DNA of 35,338 nt from Akkermansia muciniphila (GCA_945900455.1 CAMDJH010000033.1:1-35338); one strand, 5' to 3'. Shown: positions 16,142 through 24,683, counted from the first letter of the stretch. Notes: generated from the sequence alone by a model not told the origin. Numbers and translations are program-made.

Positions 16142-16807
16142 CTATTTTTTCGGGGACCCTGCTTCACGGGGACATCCCACGGGATCGGCACCTTGGGCCT
16201 TCGCTTTGTCCACCAGCACTTCGACATGGGTTGCCGCCGTCTCGAGCTCGAATTGGAGTTTGGTCAACCGTTCCGTGAGGTAGTTAAAGGGCAGCAGGCA
16301 GAAAATCGCGATCCCCAAACCACAGGCAGTGGCAATGAGCGCCTCGCCAATGCCGCCAGAAACCGCCTCGACCCCGAATTCATTTTTTCCAATGGATCCA
16401 AAGGTGCTCATGATGCCGGTGACGGTGCCCAGCAAGCCGAGCAGCGGTGCCAGGGTGATGCAGGTATCCATCAGGACAAGAAATCGGCCAGCCCGCTTGA
16501 TTTCACCGCCGGCGGCGACGGTCAGCGCCCCGCGCAGGGACGAGTTTATGTGGTTCAATCCATGCCAGATCATGCGGATGAGCGGATCCTCGGAGCCCTC
16601 CGAATCCCGGGCAGCCGTGGCGAAATCCCCATTCTCCAACGCCGCAAATATTGATTCCAACCGAGCTGGATCTCGCTTCCGAATTTCCCGGATCCACCAG
16701 AAGACGCGTTCGCCGACGACGGCGACCGCGACCAAAGCCACCACGAGAATGGGCCACATCATCGGCCCGCCCCGTTGGAAGTACGTGACGAATAGGTTGG
16801 CGAACAT
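16142..16807 (-). CDS. MotA/TolQ/ExbB proton channel family protein
   Basis: The 221-residue protein from ATG 16807 has three membrane segments: MMWPILVVALVAVAVVGERV (about 15-34), LVLMDTCITLAPLLGLLGTV (about 109-128) and EALIATACGLGIAIFCLLPF (about 149-168). The loop with LLGLLGTVTGIMSTF and the IGEALIATACGLGIAI helix are hallmark ExbB/TolQ motifs; the threonines there line the proton path. The frame remains open upstream to 17017, but that part lies inside the TonB-like gene and has no family features. It starts 14 bp after the TonB-like stop and is followed by exbD. The ATG is preceded by CCCTCCCTCCT, the opposite of a Shine-Dalgarno sequence. Confidence 0.93.
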   Translation of the reverse strand: MFANLFVTYFQRGGPMMWPILVVALVAVAVVGERVFWWIREIRKRDPARLESIFAALENGDFATAARDSEGSEDPLIRMIWHGLNHINSSLRGALTVAAGGEIKRAGRFLVLMDTCITLAPLLGLLGTVTGIMSTFGSIGKNEFGVEAVSGGIGEALIATACGLGIAIFCLLPFNYLTERLTKLQFELETAATHVEVLVDKAKAQGADPVGCPREAGSPKK

Positions 16808-16821
16808 AGGAGGGAGGGTTT

Positions 16822-17664
16822 TCAGCGGAGAGAGAACGGAGAACGGTCGGGCTCGTTCGATTGTTTGACATCTTGGAATAGCACAAAGGGTTGGCCGGGT
16901 GGATCGAATCGGTATTTTCGCTTCATCCAGCGAATGACTTCGCGCTCGAACTCGGGCGCACCCGAAGCCTTTAGGACCAGAAAATTCTTGGCCACCCCCT
17001 CCGGGGTGAGTTCCCACTGGATACGGGCTGAAAGGGATTTTCCGCGGTTACGAACGCGAAAATCATTGGAGAAATCTTCGAACCGCATGTCAGGAAATTC
17101 ACCCGTAAAACGGCCGCGACTAAACTTTGCCGCCCCCGATGGCGTCTCCGGGTTCTCCGGCGAGGCCTTGAGGAGGGTGCCCCCCGTATTGGAGGGTGCC
17201 CGGTTTCGTGGGGAAGGATCTGCTTTCAAGGTTTCCCGGACGATATTCCGAGGCACTTTAATCGGAATGGCAAACGTCACGTCGGCGGTGACGGCCGCAA
17301 TCGGAGGTGCCACCGGCGGTGGCTCCCCGGGTGGCGTCTCGGAAGCGTCCGTTGGCAATTGTTCGACGGGCTGAACCGCCTGATGGGTCGGTGGTGAGGG
17401 GGATTTGATCTCTTCAATCGGAACGATAAACCGTTCCGACCTGGGCCGGTTCATCACAACCTCGACAGGCGCTTGTGCGCCGAAGAATCCGATTGCGAGG
17501 ACGCCAAGGCAGAGTGCGTTGGCCCACGCCACCTTCCGGAGGGGTTCCGGATGAGAGTCGGGCAGACTATACTGCGCCAAATCGTATGGCCGCCGGCAAC
17601 GGTGAGGAATCGAATTGGCGGTCGAACCGGAACACGGTGCGGTTGATGTGGGAAGGCTCAGCAT
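16822..17664 (-). CDS. TonB-like energy transducer
   Basis: The 280-residue protein has a single membrane helix (ALCLGVLAIGFFGAQ, about 49-63). A Pro-rich periplasmic linker follows (SPSPPTHQAV, then PPGEPPPVAPPIAAV). A C-terminal domain at about 205-265 has the TonB pattern: ARIQWELTPEGVAKNFLVLK, then SGAPEFEREVIRWMKRKYRF and DPPGQP. TonB couples the ExbB/ExbD motor to outer-membrane receptors. The N-terminal cytoplasmic stretch is unusually long, about 45 residues. ATG 17664 lies two bases after the stop of the SIS gene (TAG-GA-ATG), which fits reinitiation and supports this start. No TonB-dependent receptor gene is in the window, so its client is unknown. Confidence 0.82.
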   Translation of the reverse strand: MLSLPTSTAPCSGSTANSIPHRCRRPYDLAQYSLPDSHPEPLRKVAWANALCLGVLAIGFFGAQAPVEVVMNRPRSERFIVPIEEIKSPSPPTHQAVQPVEQLPTDASETPPGEPPPVAPPIAAVTADVTFAIPIKVPRNIVRETLKADPSPRNRAPSNTGGTLLKASPENPETPSGAAKFSRGRFTGEFPDMRFEDFSNDFRVRNRGKSLSARIQWELTPEGVAKNFLVLKASGAPEFEREVIRWMKRKYRFDPPGQPFVLFQDVKQSNEPDRSPFSLR

Positions 17665-17666
17665 TC

Positions 17667-18401
17667 CTAGAGATGCCGGATGTGGCTTCGATATTGCTCC
17701 AGCAACCGTTCATTGTGATCGTCCCCCCGCGTGTTACTGCTGATATAGACCTCCGGAAGATGGCCCGCCTGAACGCTATATTCAATTGCTTGCACGACGA
17801 CTAGATTGATTATCATGAGGGCGGTGAGACTTGATGTGGGGCCAATTCGGTGAGGAAAATCATCGATCGTGACGGCGGCGTCGCCGTCGACGCCGCAGGT
17901 ATCGATCACGAGGTCGACGACTTCAAACAGCCGCTTGCCGGAAGCATGGCGCGACGGCCACTGACGGCTTTGGGTGAGATTGGTGATCCCGACAACCTTG
18001 AGGCCTCGGGCTTTTCCACCCAGCGCCATTTCGATGGGGACTGCATTCCGGCCGCTGTTGGAGCCCACGACGAGCACATCGCCTGTGGCGAGGGGATGCT
18101 GCAACAGGATTTCCTCGGCATAGCCTGATTTGCGTTCGAGGTACGTCGCCTCGATTGCTTCGTCGTGGAGCATCAATTTGGGTGCGAGAATGGGAGCACC
18201 CCGGGCGAGACCGCCCGCGCGGTAGAAGATTTCCTCGGCGATCATGTGGGAATGACCGGTGCCGAAAGCCCAAAGAAATCGATCCCGCATCAGGGCGTCG
18301 GCCACCCAGCGGGCTGTCTGTTCGATGGCGGGTCGTTGGGAGGTTTCGACCTGATGAAGCTGGCGGTGGATTTCAGCGGCGTATTGGTCGTAGGTGCTCA
18401 T
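17667..18401 (-). CDS. SIS-domain sugar-phosphate-binding protein (UPF0309-like)
   Basis: The 244-residue protein carries a sugar isomerase (SIS) fold. FLWAFGTGHSHMIAEEIFYRAGG (about 43-65) holds the first phosphosugar loop and GDVLVVGSNSGRNAVPIEMA (about 106-125) the second, with the serine-rich SNSGRN motif. HxxxSGKRLFEVVDLVIDT and the C-terminal helix are also typical. The layout without a second SIS domain or a DNA-binding domain matches the UPF0309 family, whose substrate is not established. ATG 18401 begins MSTYDQYAAEIHRQL; the frame runs further upstream through repeat DNA and is not credible there. It is directly coupled to the TonB-like gene downstream. A role in amino-sugar phosphate metabolism is inference. 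Confidence 0.85.
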   Translation of the reverse strand: MSTYDQYAAEIHRQLHQVETSQRPAIEQTARWVADALMRDRFLWAFGTGHSHMIAEEIFYRAGGLARGAPILAPKLMLHDEAIEATYLERKSGYAEEILLQHPLATGDVLVVGSNSGRNAVPIEMALGGKARGLKVVGITNLTQSRQWPSRHASGKRLFEVVDLVIDTCGVDGDAAVTIDDFPHRIGPTSSLTALMIINLVVVQAIEYSVQAGHLPEVYISSNTRGDDHNERLLEQYRSHIRHL

Positions 18402-18430
18402 GGATATGGACACGTGGCAAATCGGCACTT

Positions 18431-18486
18431 GGGGGGGAAAGCAGGGAGAGAACGAGTAGAGGGGGAGAGGGCAGGGTGAGGGGGGC
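18431..18486. repeat. REP-like G-rich repeat between SIS and O-antigen ligase genes
   Basis: This segment (GCAGGGAGAGAACGAGTAGA, then GGGGGAGAGGGCAGGGTGAG) shares the order GAGT-G-GGGGAGAG-GG-C-GGGTGAGG with 21251-21287 and in part with 1-40. It fills the 109-bp gap between two minus-strand genes. The palindrome is degenerate in this copy. Confidence 0.5.
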
Positions 18487-18510
18487 GATTCATGGGAGGA
18501 TCGACGGCGA

Positions 18511-20004
18511 CTACCGCAGCGTTGGGCGCAACACGGTGAGAACAGCACAAGCCAGCACAAAGAAGAGTTGGAGGATGAACATCTGGAAGGGAAAGTCGGC
18601 ACGCGCATGGACGAGCAGTCCGAGAAGGCTCAGTCCAACGAATGTTGGGAAAGGCCACCAGACGCGAATTCCGGTGCCGCGGAAGACTTGCCAGGGAATG
18701 CATCCAAGGAGGATCACCATGGCGGCGAGGCCGATGGTGCCGAACGTGATCTGTATTTCCAGATAGTCATTGTGTGCGTAGCCCGCCCAGACTTCCTCGG
18801 CGGAACGCCGATAAAAGCCGAAGAGAGTGGAGAACGTTTCGGGCCCGCTGCCCAGCCAACGGAAATCATCCAGCATGCGATGTGCGGTGACGTAGATCTC
18901 GGAACGTCCGCTGCCGTGATCGGTAAAAATCGTGCGGAACCGTTCCGCGAGCATGTCACCGCCCAGGATCCATCCCAGGCCGATGCTGAAAAGAAAAACG
19001 AGCCCCCCGCCGACCGTGGCCCAGCGACCCGCCCGGCCGCCGGACACGGCGAGCACCCCCAATGCGGGGATCACAAGCGCGGCGAGTACGAGGACTCCTC
19101 CCCGGCTGGCAGATAGGAGCGGCGCCAAGAACATGATGGCGAGACACGGAATCAACATGGCGTGGGCGCCGCCGCCCAGCCGCACGTTGGGCCCTTGTTC
19201 GATTGTCGCCTTCCGCCCAGCCCACCAAAATCCCAGGCAGATGGGCCAGATCAAGTTGAAGTATTGGGAGGCGTTGGCCCGGTAACTGAACGGGCCAAAC
19301 GCAAGACTCTTCTCGCTGCCCTCTCTCATGGGCAGCAACCACAGCAATCGGTCCGTGCCATCCGCTCGTTGCATTACGGAAACAAGCGACAAGAGCGCTC
19401 CGCTTCCGCACACGATCCAAAGCCACAACCGCAGCCGGGCAGGGAGGCCGGGAATCGTCGAGGCCGCATCCGAGGAATGCCGCTCGTGGCGCGATTTGCC
19501 GAGGAACCAATGGCGGGCTGAACCAAAAATGAGAGCCAGAGCCAGATACCGCCAGAAGCCCTTTTGTGAAGCTGGCCGGTCGAAGCTTTGCGGCAACCAC
19601 GCCACGGCCTCCCGGTAAGTCAACTCGGGCCGGCCGTCGACGAACTCGACTGCAGAACGCCAGTTTAGTGCGCTGGTTAGGCTCCACGCGAGTAGCAGGA
19701 AAGCCAGGGTCCACAACACGCGCATGGGCCAAGGCGATGCTCCTGCGTCCCGGCTCCCTCCTGGATCAAAGGACTGGGAGCGCATGTAAAGCAGCTTGGC
19801 CACCCACAAAGCACCCATTACGTATCCCCCGGCGCAGACGGACCAGATTGCCCACGGCACCGTGCAGGCGAGAGCCCAGGGGGCAAAAACCGTAATCACG
19901 AGTAGCCACCAACCGGAGAGTTCGTCCAGCCACGCGTACGCTGCCGGATATCGTTCCGATGACCGTCGCCGCCGGGCGGGCTTGGGGAAATCCATTTGGA
20001 GCAT
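18511..20004 (-). CDS. O-antigen ligase / polymerase family membrane protein
   Basis: The protein of about 497 residues is polytopic, with at least ten hydrophobic segments (for example WWLLVITVFAPWALACTVPW, LAIMFLAPLLSASRGGVLVL and IGLAAMVILLGCIPW). SRGG on a membrane helix, the periplasmic segment with GSGRSEIYVTAHRMLDDFRW and GPETFSTLF, and YAHNDYLEIQITFGTIGL with the H-N-D-x-L-E motif are hallmarks of the Wzy_C/WaaL family. That family ligates or polymerises lipid-linked glycans at the periplasmic face. Verrucomicrobial members may act in exopolysaccharide or O-antigen export; the exact glycan is unknown. ATG 20004 or 19995 are the best starts; the longer open frame crosses the divergent mnmA promoter region. 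It is the first gene of the minus-strand directon. Confidence 0.88.
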   Translation of the reverse strand: MLQMDFPKPARRRRSSERYPAAYAWLDELSGWWLLVITVFAPWALACTVPWAIWSVCAGGYVMGALWVAKLLYMRSQSFDPGGSRDAGASPWPMRVLWTLAFLLLAWSLTSALNWRSAVEFVDGRPELTYREAVAWLPQSFDRPASQKGFWRYLALALIFGSARHWFLGKSRHERHSSDAASTIPGLPARLRLWLWIVCGSGALLSLVSVMQRADGTDRLLWLLPMREGSEKSLAFGPFSYRANASQYFNLIWPICLGFWWAGRKATIEQGPNVRLGGGAHAMLIPCLAIMFLAPLLSASRGGVLVLAALVIPALGVLAVSGGRAGRWATVGGGLVFLFSIGLGWILGGDMLAERFRTIFTDHGSGRSEIYVTAHRMLDDFRWLGSGPETFSTLFGFYRRSAEEVWAGYAHNDYLEIQITFGTIGLAAMVILLGCIPWQVFRGTGIRVWWPFPTFVGLSLLGLLVHARADFPFQMFILQLFFVLACAVLTVLRPTLR

Positions 20005-20064
20005 TTCAAGGGTGCGCGGGCGATGGAACAAGCCGGAAAGGCGGGAGTTGTCATTTTGTCGACA

Positions 20065-20079
20065 GGACGGGCTCCGTCC
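20065..20079 (+). other. Short hairpin in the mnmA leader
   Basis: GGACGG-GCT-CCGTCC forms a six-bp stem with a three-base loop, 14 bases before the GTG start. It lies within the 89-bp divergent region between mnmA and the O-antigen ligase gene. There is no T-tract. It may be chance in GC-rich DNA or a weak leader structure. Confidence 0.35.
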
Positions 20080-20093
20080 GCTTAGTTGCTCCG

Positions 20094-21182
20094 GTGGATC
20101 GTTCGCAGAAGACGCGCGTACTGGTGGGCATGAGTGGCGGAGTGGATTCCTCGGCCACGGCGGCGCTATTAATCGAACAAGGCTACGAGGTGATCGGGGT
20201 AACTCTGAAGCTTTGGCCGCAGGACTGTGTTTCACGGGCGGACGACAAGTGCTGCGGACCGCAGGCGGTGATGGATGCCCGGAGTGTCTGCCACACGCTC
20301 GGGATTCCTTATTACCTCGTGGACGAGTCCGCTGAATTTCAACAACGGGTCATCGGCTACTTTGCCGCGGAGTACAAGGCTGGCAGGACGCCCAATCCGT
20401 GCGTCATGTGCAACCAACACCTAAAGTTCGGCACGTTGCTGGATCGCGCGCAGCAGTTGGGGGCGGAATTCATCGCCACCGGCCATTTTGCACGGATCGA
20501 AACGGCCTCCGATGGTCGCGCCTTGCTGCACAAGGGTCGGGATCCGCGGAAGGATCAAAGTTACTTCCTGTTCAGCCTGCGACAGGAACAGTTGAAACGG
20601 TCCCTGTTTCCTCTCGGCAATCACACCAAATCGGACACACGTGACGTGGCTCGCCACTGCGGCCTGCGCACCGCAGACAAGGAGGAGAGTATGGAAATCT
20701 GCTTTGTTCCGGACAACGACTATGGGAGGTTCCTCGAGCAGTCCCGACTCGTGGAACGACACCGTGGCGATATTGTCGATACCCAGGGCCGCAAGCTTGG
20801 CGAACACGATGGCATTGAATTTTTTACGGTCGGTCAACGCAAGGGGCTTGGCATTTCGCATCCGACTCCGCTGTACGTCCTCGAATTGAATGCCGTCGAG
20901 AATCGCGTCATCGTCGGTGATGAAGCCGGGCTGAATCGGGACGAGTTCTCGATTGTGAACTGCAATTGGATCCCCTGGGATCAACCGCCGGAAGCGATCG
21001 ACTGCACCGCCAAGATTCGGTACAATCACCCGGGGAGTCCGGCACGCGTTGTTCCGGGGGCTAATGGCAGCGCTCACGTGACTCTCCGTGAGCCGGGTCG
21101 AGCCGTAACTCCGGGACAGGCCTGTGTTCTATACGATGGCAGCCAGGTCCTGGGCGGGGGCTGGATATCGAGCCGCCGCTAG
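20094..21182 (+). CDS. mnmA: tRNA-specific 2-thiouridylase
   Basis: MnmA makes 2-thiouridine at wobble position 34 of tRNAs for Lys, Glu and Gln, using ATP and sulfur relayed from a persulfide donor. The product of about 362 residues shows the PP-loop GMSGGVDSSATAALL (about 12-26). The first catalytic cysteine is C106 in NPCVMCNQHLKFG, GHFARIE follows, DQSYFLFSL is the tRNA-binding region, and the second catalytic cysteine is about C203 in MEICFVPDNDYGRFL. The C-terminal beta-barrel domain is complete. GTG 20094 is preferred; the frame is open upstream to 19959 but that part overlaps the divergent gene and its promoter region. A REP-like palindrome follows the gene. Confidence 0.95.
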   Translation: MDRSQKTRVLVGMSGGVDSSATAALLIEQGYEVIGVTLKLWPQDCVSRADDKCCGPQAVMDARSVCHTLGIPYYLVDESAEFQQRVIGYFAAEYKAGRTPNPCVMCNQHLKFGTLLDRAQQLGAEFIATGHFARIETASDGRALLHKGRDPRKDQSYFLFSLRQEQLKRSLFPLGNHTKSDTRDVARHCGLRTADKEESMEICFVPDNDYGRFLEQSRLVERHRGDIVDTQGRKLGEHDGIEFFTVGQRKGLGISHPTPLYVLELNAVENRVIVGDEAGLNRDEFSIVNCNWIPWDQPPEAIDCTAKIRYNHPGSPARVVPGANGSAHVTLREPGRAVTPGQACVLYDGSQVLGGGWISSRR

Positions 21183-21230
21183 TTCGAGCCGCCCCCATTT
21201 TATGACCCTTTCCATGGACCGGACCGCTTC

Positions 21231-21290
21231 TTCGCCCTCTCCGCCACTCCGAGTGGGGGAGAGCGTGGCCAAAGGCCGGGTGAGGTGGCG
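21231..21290. repeat. REP-like palindromic repeat
   Basis: Bases 21237-21263 form a near-perfect palindrome, CTCTCC-G-CCACTC-C-GAGTGG-G-GGAGAG, with one G/G mismatch. It is followed by GGCCAAAGGCCGGGTGAGG, which recurs at 1-40 and, in degraded form, at 18431-18486. It lies between mnmA and the CAP-domain gene. It could stabilise or terminate the mnmA transcript, but there is no T-run. Confidence 0.6.
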
Positions 21291-21342
21291 CTTGGGTTCA
21301 GGGTCCCTATTCATGTCCATTCTTTGGAAAACTTTGCTACCC

Positions 21343-23421
21343 ATGATCCGTTTATGCATTGCGGTCTTGGTTGCCGTGACGCTTCTTCCCGGCCGTGCCG
21401 CCGGCGGAGAGGATCCGGCGATGATGCCGGGGCTTCCCGCCGTTCGCCTGGGTGACGCTCCCCGGGCGCCGGATCGGACGGACTCATTAAACGTGAGGAA
21501 CTCTGCGCCAAGGCTGCTCTCGACCACGGGAGGATTCTCCGTTAACACGGCGTCTCGCGAGGCGGTGCGCAATTTCTTCCGCGGCGTCTTCGGGACCTCC
21601 GATGGCGTACCCCTGGATTCCACGGCGGACGTCGCCAACTGTGTTGCCGGCAATACCTCCTCCTCGTATCAGGAAGCGGTCCTCCGACGGATCAACTGGT
21701 ACCGCGCCATGGCGGGAGTGCCCGCAGACGTCTCCTTGGACCCTGCCAACCACTGGAAATGTCAGGAGACCGCCCTGATGATGAGCGCCGAGAACGGCCT
21801 CAGTCATTTTCCACCGATCGAGTGGGCTTGCTATACGGACGACGGTGCGCTCGGTGCCCGCAACTCCAATATCGCCATCGGTAATGCCGGTCCGGACGCG
21901 ATCACGGCCTATATGATGGATCACGGAGGCAACAACGCTGCGGTGGGCCACCGCCGCTGGATTCTTTATCCACAAACGCAAATCATGGCCACCGGGGATG
22001 TGCCCAGTCAGGGAAATTTCGCACTGGCCAATGCGGTGTGGGTTTTCGATGCTCACTATGGAGGTTCGCGTCCGTCCGTCCGCGATTCGTTTGTTGCCTG
22101 GCCGCCGCCGGGTTTTGTTCCTTACTCCAGCGTGTTTCCCCGGTGGTCTTTTGCCATACCCGACGCCGATTTCTCCGGGGCGAAAGTGACGATGCGGAGC
22201 AATGGGGTTGTGGTGCCCGTCTCCTTGGAATTGTACGATCCTGGGGCTGGCGAAAACACGCTGGTCTGGTACCCGGTCGGGTTTGACAATCAGGTCCCGG
22301 CAATCTGGCCCAAGCCGCTTCAGGATACGGTATTTCAAATCAAAATCGACGGCATTCTGTCCGCTCCTGCTTCGAGCTATTCCTATCTTGTGACGGTCTT
22401 CGATCCAGCAGTACCCGGGTCCGATACGGTGCTCCCGGCGGTCGGTGGCACGTCCCACCCCGAGGTCGGCCAGGGAAACGCTTATTCTTTCCCCGAGGTC
22501 GAGGATGCCTCCGGCTACCGGTGGCGATCTTCCCGGCGGCAGGCGTTTAGCCTGTCGGACGGCGCCGAAGATGGAACGGCTAATTTTTATGTGAACGCGT
22601 CGACCAATGGCTATTCCGTGATCACCGACCGTCCTGTCTCCGCTGGCAGTCATTCATTCCATCTCGCCCATCCCGCACCTCCGGTCTCGCAATCGCTCGC
22701 GCTCCGCCAGGTTTTTATTCCAAAATCGGACACCGTATTGACGTTCAAGAGCCGGTTGGGTTGGGCTTCCGAAAAACAGATGGCCCTCGTTGAAATTTCG
22801 GTCGATGACGGCGCATCGTGGACGGTTGTCTATAGCCAGGCAGGAACGGGGACGGCCGGGGAAACAGTTTTCCAACCCAGGACGATTCCTCTGTCGGGAC
22901 AGGCCAATCGCAGCACTCAGCTTCGATTCCGGTATGGGTACGATTCATTTGGCAGTTACTTTCCACAGACTGAGGCTGGAGTGGGTTGGTATATTGATCA
23001 GATCGCAATCAATGGTGCTGATATCGGATTGGATCCTGTTTCCTCCAACATCACCGCTCCGAATTTTTCGTTCGTTCCGCCGCAGGTGGGCGATTACCTG
23101 CTGGAGGTGCGGGGCCTGCTTTATGGTGAGTTTCCGCTCGAATGGGGGCCAGCGCTCCGTGTGACCGCCGTTGGTTCAGGCACGGGCTCGCGGGTGATAC
23201 GGATGGGGCAACCGATCCTCTCGGCCGTCCCATTGCAACTGCCGTTTGATCTGGTATCCGGATCTGTCGGGACGTTTCATCTGCAGCGATCCGCGGCGGC
23301 AGGAGGCGCGTGGGAGGATGATGCGAGTGCCAGCCTGCAAACGATCCGGGCCGGCAGTTCCTATCGCTACACATTGCCGAGGCCCCCGACGGCGAGGTTT
23401 TTTCGAGTGCGGGTTGATTAA
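21343..23421 (+). CDS. Secreted CAP/SCP-domain protein
   Basis: The protein of about 692 residues has a classic Sec signal peptide (MIRLCIAVLVAVTLLPGRAA) from ATG 21343. ATG 21313 would add ten residues and is also possible. A CAP (SCP/TAPS) domain spans about 105-245: YQEAVLRRINWYRAMAGVP, then CQETALMMSAENGLSHFPP and AVGHRRWILYPQ, with the His/Glu pattern of the CAP cavity. Ig- or MAM-like beta domains follow (SDGAEDGTANFYVNASTNGY and ALVEISVDDGASWTVVYSQA, ending GVGWYIDQIAI), as in secreted peptidase-associated modules. The end (TARFFRVRVD) recalls verrucomicrobial C-terminal beta domains. Bacterial CAP proteins have varied and mostly unproven roles. It stands between mnmA and the ClpX-like gene. 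Confidence 0.82.
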   Translation: MIRLCIAVLVAVTLLPGRAAGGEDPAMMPGLPAVRLGDAPRAPDRTDSLNVRNSAPRLLSTTGGFSVNTASREAVRNFFRGVFGTSDGVPLDSTADVANCVAGNTSSSYQEAVLRRINWYRAMAGVPADVSLDPANHWKCQETALMMSAENGLSHFPPIEWACYTDDGALGARNSNIAIGNAGPDAITAYMMDHGGNNAAVGHRRWILYPQTQIMATGDVPSQGNFALANAVWVFDAHYGGSRPSVRDSFVAWPPPGFVPYSSVFPRWSFAIPDADFSGAKVTMRSNGVVVPVSLELYDPGAGENTLVWYPVGFDNQVPAIWPKPLQDTVFQIKIDGILSAPASSYSYLVTVFDPAVPGSDTVLPAVGGTSHPEVGQGNAYSFPEVEDASGYRWRSSRRQAFSLSDGAEDGTANFYVNASTNGYSVITDRPVSAGSHSFHLAHPAPPVSQSLALRQVFIPKSDTVLTFKSRLGWASEKQMALVEISVDDGASWTVVYSQAGTGTAGETVFQPRTIPLSGQANRSTQLRFRYGYDSFGSYFPQTEAGVGWYIDQIAINGADIGLDPVSSNITAPNFSFVPPQVGDYLLEVRGLLYGEFPLEWGPALRVTAVGSGTGSRVIRMGQPILSAVPLQLPFDLVSGSVGTFHLQRSAAAGGAWEDDASASLQTIRAGSSYRYTLPRPPTARFFRVRVD

Positions 23422-23450
23422 CGGTTCCATCGGTCGCGAACACCTCCAAA

Positions 23451-24683
23451 ATGGCCAGACATCGCAAGCAATCACCCCCGAGCGGGCATCCGGATGCCCT
23501 CGGACCGGTCACTCGCGGCCCGAAGGTTACCGCGCCGATTCCACCGCTGCCGGTAATACCCGCCGCCACGGAGACCGACGGCTCACGGACAACATCGGCG
23601 ACGTTTTCCTTTTCTCTCCGACCTCAGGAAGTCGCTCGCCATCTTGACCGGTTTGTGATCGGCCAAACCGAGGCAAAAAAGGTGTTGAGTGTGGCGTTGT
23701 GTGACCATTTTCAGCATGTGCGCCTGACACGGGAAGGGAAGCCCGCCCGATTTTACCAAAAGCAAAATGTACTCTTGTTGGGCCCGACTGGCGTCGGCAA
23801 GACCCACCTCGTTCGCTCGGCCGCGGACTTGATCGGAGTGCCGTTTGTGAAGGCGGATGCGACCCGTTTCAGCGAAACGGGCTATGTCGGTGCGGATGTG
23901 GATGACTTGGTCCGCGACCTCATACGCCGGGCCGGCGGAGACATCTGCCAGGCGGAGCACGGGATCATCTACCTGGATGAAGCCGACAAGTTGGCAACTC
24001 GCGAGGCGGGCGCGGGACGGGATGTTTCGGGGCGCGGAGTGCAGACGAACTTGTTGAAATTGATGGAGGATGCAGACGTTCCAATTGTTTCGCCGAATGA
24101 CGTTACGGGGCAGCTTCAGGGAGCCATGGCGGCGATGCGGGGTGGTGCTCCGGCGAGTGATACGATTAACACCCGGCACATCCTTTTTATCGTGAGCGGT
24201 GCCTTCGCGGGGATGGAGCAGGTGGTGCGTCGGCGTTTGACGGCGGCGGGCGATACGTCCGGGACTGCGGCGGCTCTCACCGGTGCTCAATTGCTTAGTG
24301 CGGCCGGGACCGCGGATTTTGTGGCCTATGGATTTGAGCCTGAATTCATCGGCCGTTTACCGGTACGGGTGGCCTGTCACGGATTAAGTACGGAGGATTT
24401 GTTCAACGTGCTGCTGAAGAGCGAGAGCAGTTTGATCCATCAGTACGAGCGGGCATTTTCGGCCTATGGGATTCGGGTGAAATTCAAAGCCAGCGGCTTG
24501 CGTCGCCTGGCTCAAATAGCGACTTCTGAAAACATTGGTGCCCGCGGGTTGATGACCGCTTGCGAGCGGGTGTTTCGGGACTTCAAGTTCCAGTTGCCAT
24601 CGGCTTCGGTGAAAGAATTTACCGTAACCCGAGAATTGGTGGACGACCCGGCCGGAGAATTGCGCAGGTTGCTTGAAAGATGA
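23451..24683 (+). CDS. ClpX-like AAA+ ATPase without zinc finger or ClpP-docking loop
   Basis: The 410-residue protein matches the AAA+ core of ClpX. Walker A is GPTGVGKT (111-118), pore loop 1 is GYVG (144-147), Walker B is IIYLDEADK (172-180), the sensor 1 region is ILFIVSGAF (244-252), the arginine finger R302 lies in EPEFIGRLPV, and sensor 2 R365 lies in GARGL. It differs from true ClpX in three ways: residues 1-55 are a Pro/Thr-rich tail in place of the four-cysteine zinc domain, no IGF loop follows sensor 1 (262-275 reads RLTAAGDTSGTAAA), and the RKH pore loop is replaced by SPNDVTGQLQGAM. It is probably an ATP-driven unfoldase or remodeller that does not feed ClpP. It lies between the CAP-domain gene and the AsmA-like gene. 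Confidence 0.88.
   Translation: MARHRKQSPPSGHPDALGPVTRGPKVTAPIPPLPVIPAATETDGSRTTSATFSFSLRPQEVARHLDRFVIGQTEAKKVLSVALCDHFQHVRLTREGKPARFYQKQNVLLLGPTGVGKTHLVRSAADLIGVPFVKADATRFSETGYVGADVDDLVRDLIRRAGGDICQAEHGIIYLDEADKLATREAGAGRDVSGRGVQTNLLKLMEDADVPIVSPNDVTGQLQGAMAAMRGGAPASDTINTRHILFIVSGAFAGMEQVVRRRLTAAGDTSGTAAALTGAQLLSAAGTADFVAYGFEPEFIGRLPVRVACHGLSTEDLFNVLLKSESSLIHQYERAFSAYGIRVKFKASGLRRLAQIATSENIGARGLMTACERVFRDFKFQLPSASVKEFTVTRELVDDPAGELRRLLER

Noticed and set aside
20065-20079. Riboswitch or attenuator before mnmA
   Set aside because: Only a six-bp stem with a three-base loop is present, with no T-tract and no conserved aptamer-like sequence.
21487-22653. 388-codon open frame on the minus strand
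   Set aside because: It is antisense to the CAP-domain gene and has basic, low-complexity composition without recognisable motifs.
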